This document shows positions 61,276 to 64,000 of a stretch of 64,000 nt of DNA, in pieces. A program made the position numbers and the translations under genes. The stretch lies in the NCBI GenBank assembly GCA_037367405.1, contig JAZKJV010003259.1, positions 715,001 through 779,000 of the forward strand, read 5' to 3'. The DNA comes from Ottelia alismoides. Its lineage: Eukaryota; Streptophyta; Magnoliopsida; Alismatales; Hydrocharitaceae. The notes under the pieces are model-generated. The model had not been told where the DNA came from, did not search any database, and was given only the letters and a program-made list of their open reading frames with translations. How positions within the stretch are numbered: position 1 is the first letter of the stretch; every line of letters starts with the position of its first letter.

Positions 61276-62759
61276 TTCGGCAACATTCTTTCTGTACTAT
61301 GTTATTTTATTTTATTTATTCAATTTAAAACAATACTATATATGTTTTCCAATCATGTTGTTAGGCAGAATAATTTGTATTTGCCCAAATAGAACAAAGA
61401 CCTAAGAAATCCCGCTATTAGACTTCTATTTACATCTCTGAAATTTTTTTTTATCTCACTACAAGATTGATAATTTTAATCATGAAAAAGACTTAAGAGA
61501 GTCATGACTTTATGTATGGCAGACATATCACATGATTGAAATAGTACATGGAAATAAAAACTATTGATAATACTTGTTTCTATTTGGAAGTAGAAACAAA
61601 AACATATACTTATATTCACTATTTATACGTGCTCCACAGTATTGCTTTAGGGGGCCAAAAAAACATTTTACCCCCTCTGTCACTCTGCACTCCTTCCCTA
61701 CAACATTGTAGCATTAGTATCCCATTAATTGGCCTTGTGGGAGGCATAAAATCCCAAGGGATCCCCTCTAGCCGTCACTTATTTTCAAAGAGAGAGAAGG
61801 AGAGAGTAAGGGCTAGAGAGGGAGAGAGATCTCACCGAGAATTGCGCTCGTCGCAGAGAACTCCGGCGTCGTCTCGGTGGAGGAGAACGAGGGTTCGGGA
61901 TCAAGGAGAAGTCATAACAACCGGGTAGATACGAATCCGTCGGACTCGAGGTATGTGTCGAACATCGTAGGAATATTATTCGATGAATCGACATATGCCT
62001 TTGTGATAAATATTTACTTAATGTGCACAATATATGATCTCAAGATGATGTATGTATCCGTTTAAGATTATGATTTTTGAATGTATGTGTCGAACCCTTA
62101 GGACTCGTGCGATACGGTAACACTTTAAAGTGAATATAGAGTATTTTCAAAGATTCGTACTTGATAGACATGTGCATTCCTATATCCCTTTGCACGTTCT
62201 TTCTGAAGATTTATCATGACAGTATTTAAGGCTTAAGATAAGTTGCTGTATATACGCATGCAACTTGATGTTCGTTTTTTTTATGTATCAAATCTCTATA
62301 ATGCACGTTAAGCTTGTGTTGAGACCAATAATAATCCTCATGCCTATGCGTCTGAGACGATGCACACTCTCTTATATGATACGCGTGTGTATGCACTTGT
62401 TTAATATTCACGTCCTATATGCAAATAATGCCCATGTGCATTGCACGTATTTTATTGGTGCAATCTAATTTTCATAGTGTACGTGATTTCTATATTTGGA
62501 ATCTTAATAATTGATTTTCCTTATATTGAGTAATAATACCCATATTTTTGTAGGAAAATAAATTGAACAATAGGGGTGATAATAATCAATACGTATTTAA
62601 TAAAAAAAACAATCTATTTGCAATGCAATAATTCTTGGTGGTTTACTTGATATAAATATGCTCCTGGGATTAGAAGAATAAAAGGAATTACAATATACTT
62701 TTATATACAGGTTATGTTTTGTTACACATATATTTTTTGTGAATGTGTTTCCATTATCA
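61276..62759. other. Intergenic with a leader-like patch
   Basis: Mostly AT-rich. At 61785-61920 a GA-rich run passes into GC-rich sequence (GCGCTCGTCGCAGAG), reminiscent of an LTR R-U5 region or a gene 5' end, but no frame or paired repeat supports either. Confidence 0.35.
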
Positions 62760-64000
62760 GATAGGTGGTTGATAAGCTACCCGAGCGAACAAGGTAAAGG
62801 TACTAATAGGTCGTTGCGACCTTTATCACTCAGAGTCACTCAATCAAGAAAAATGTCGAACCGCGAAATAAATCAGAGATCAAAACACGAAGTGCGGTCC
62901 TAGCTATGGGATTAACCTGGTATAGCTCCCAGGGTCGAACACAAGGAGCACGGGTTGGCCAGAGGCCTACGAAGTAGTCGAAATGAAATAAAATAAAGAC
63001 AAATATTTTTAGTGGTTTTTAATGATTTTTATATTTTTTTTGGATTTTTAAAAGTGAAGAAAATAAAAGAAAGTATAAACAAGCACACTTGAGCAATTTA
63101 TTTAACACACCAAAAATCAAGCAAAAATTCAAGAAAAATTATTTTTATATGTTTTCTAGGTTTTTAAGTGTTTTTGGTGAATTTTTGGGATTTTTATAAA
63201 GTGTATTTTATTTTCTAAAAATCAAACAGTACTAAAAAGATAAGGTACTGTCCAGCAGGGCCCAAAACCCAAAACTAAAATATTTAAGGATCTCAGATGG
63301 CCCTGGAGGTAATTTTCCTGCATTCTAGAGAAAATAAGGAAAATTTGAGCACCAAAATTATTGTTTTTGGCTTTTTAGATTATTTAATATGATTTTTATG
63401 AGTTTTTAGGTGTTTTTTGATTTTTAGGGTTTTTACTCAATGAAAAATAGCCAAAATTGGCTAGAAAATCAAACAACACACAAAGAACAGTAACTAATTT
63501 TTATAGAATTTTTGGGGGTGTTTTTATATTTTTTTGTGATTTTTCAAGTGAAACAGTGCCAAAAATAGATGTTTTTGAATTTTTAAAAATAGCAAACAAG
63601 ATCAAAAATGTCCTCAAAAATCTACAAAAATCCTACACCATGGCAGGAGCCATGTCAAATTTTCGTTGGATTTGGAGGTGATTTGATATTTTATTCAAAA
63701 TCCAAAAGGGGGCACTGTGCACAGGGACCAAAGTGCAAATACCCAAAGCTCTGGGGGTCTCGGTGCAATTTTCCCAGCAAGTCACGCGCATGGCGCGTAC
63801 CTGGGGCACTCAGGGACCTTCTGGTAATAAAAACCAAGTCCTAGGACCTTTTGGTAACTCGTACCAAAAAGTCCAGGGATGGTTATGCAATTAACCAACT
63901 AAAACACGCACATGTTCAAATAGAATGCTCACAGGGGCATAAGTGCAAATACCAGAAAGTATTCATTCATTCGTAACCAACCAGAACTACAGGACTAATA
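62760..64000. other. Probable decayed LTR-retrotransposon sequence
   Basis: GATAAGCTACCCGAGCG, GGTCGAACACAAGGAGC and long TTTTTATGATTTTT-type runs look like a non-coding leader or LTR of a large retroelement. No ends or coding parts lie in the window. Confidence 0.3.

Noticed and set aside
62400..62465. Second Helitron-like hairpin (ATGTGCATTGCACGT)
   Set aside because: The stem is imperfect and no CTAG/CTRR-T follows at the required distance.

Overview
The window is nuclear DNA of a flowering plant. The evidence is spliced GT-AG genes (plus one AT-AC intron), plant L1-type LINEs, Copia and Gypsy LTR elements, Mutator, hAT, PIF/Harbinger and CACTA-type DNA elements, and a Helitron-type terminus. 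The very GC-rich first exon of the UXS gene fits a monocot, but that is an inference.

Two host genes are well supported, both on the minus strand. (1) A seven-exon UDP-glucuronate decarboxylase (UDP-xylose synthase, UXS) at 27121-17554 encodes 404 aa with a Golgi-type membrane anchor. Its first intron has AT-AC ends with U12-type signals. Its third intron is about 7.6 kb and filled with transposon debris. (2) A nine-exon monoacylglycerol lipase / caffeoylshikimate-esterase-like hydrolase at 51822-49911 encodes 317 aa with a complete Ser-Asp-His triad.

Almost everything else is mobile DNA. 1-3300: a roughly 470-bp tandem repeat with an inverted copy. 3335-4212: a hAT-type MITE with a foldback MULE-MITE nested in it. 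4521-15086: a young Copia LTR retrotransposon (2645-bp LTRs, 5-bp target duplication GTAGT) whose coding region is destroyed and whose LTRs carry a series of triloop dyads. 15092-16910: a DNA-element composite with 61-bp tandem repeats. 18.4-26.0 kb, inside the UXS intron: a Gypsy RT relic split by a 754-bp insert, a Copia RNase H relic, and a LINE. 28.1-36.4 kb: an antisense LINE split by a 3-kb solo Gypsy LTR and by a hAT MITE. 39.66-48.2 kb: a candidate Helitron containing a long inverted repeat, with a 4.7-kb MULE inserted in its loop. The MULE carries a broken mudrA-type transposase and an intact convergent gene for a GRF zinc-finger/membrane protein. 55.4-57.1 kb: CACTA-like and Tourist-like MITEs. 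58.4-61.3 kb: a second copy of the 3-kb Gypsy LTR.

The insertions can be ordered by nesting: LINE before solo LTR and hAT MITE; Gypsy RT before the 754-bp element; inverted repeat before MULE; DNA element before Copia. All calls are from reading the sequence by eye. No alignments or database searches were run.
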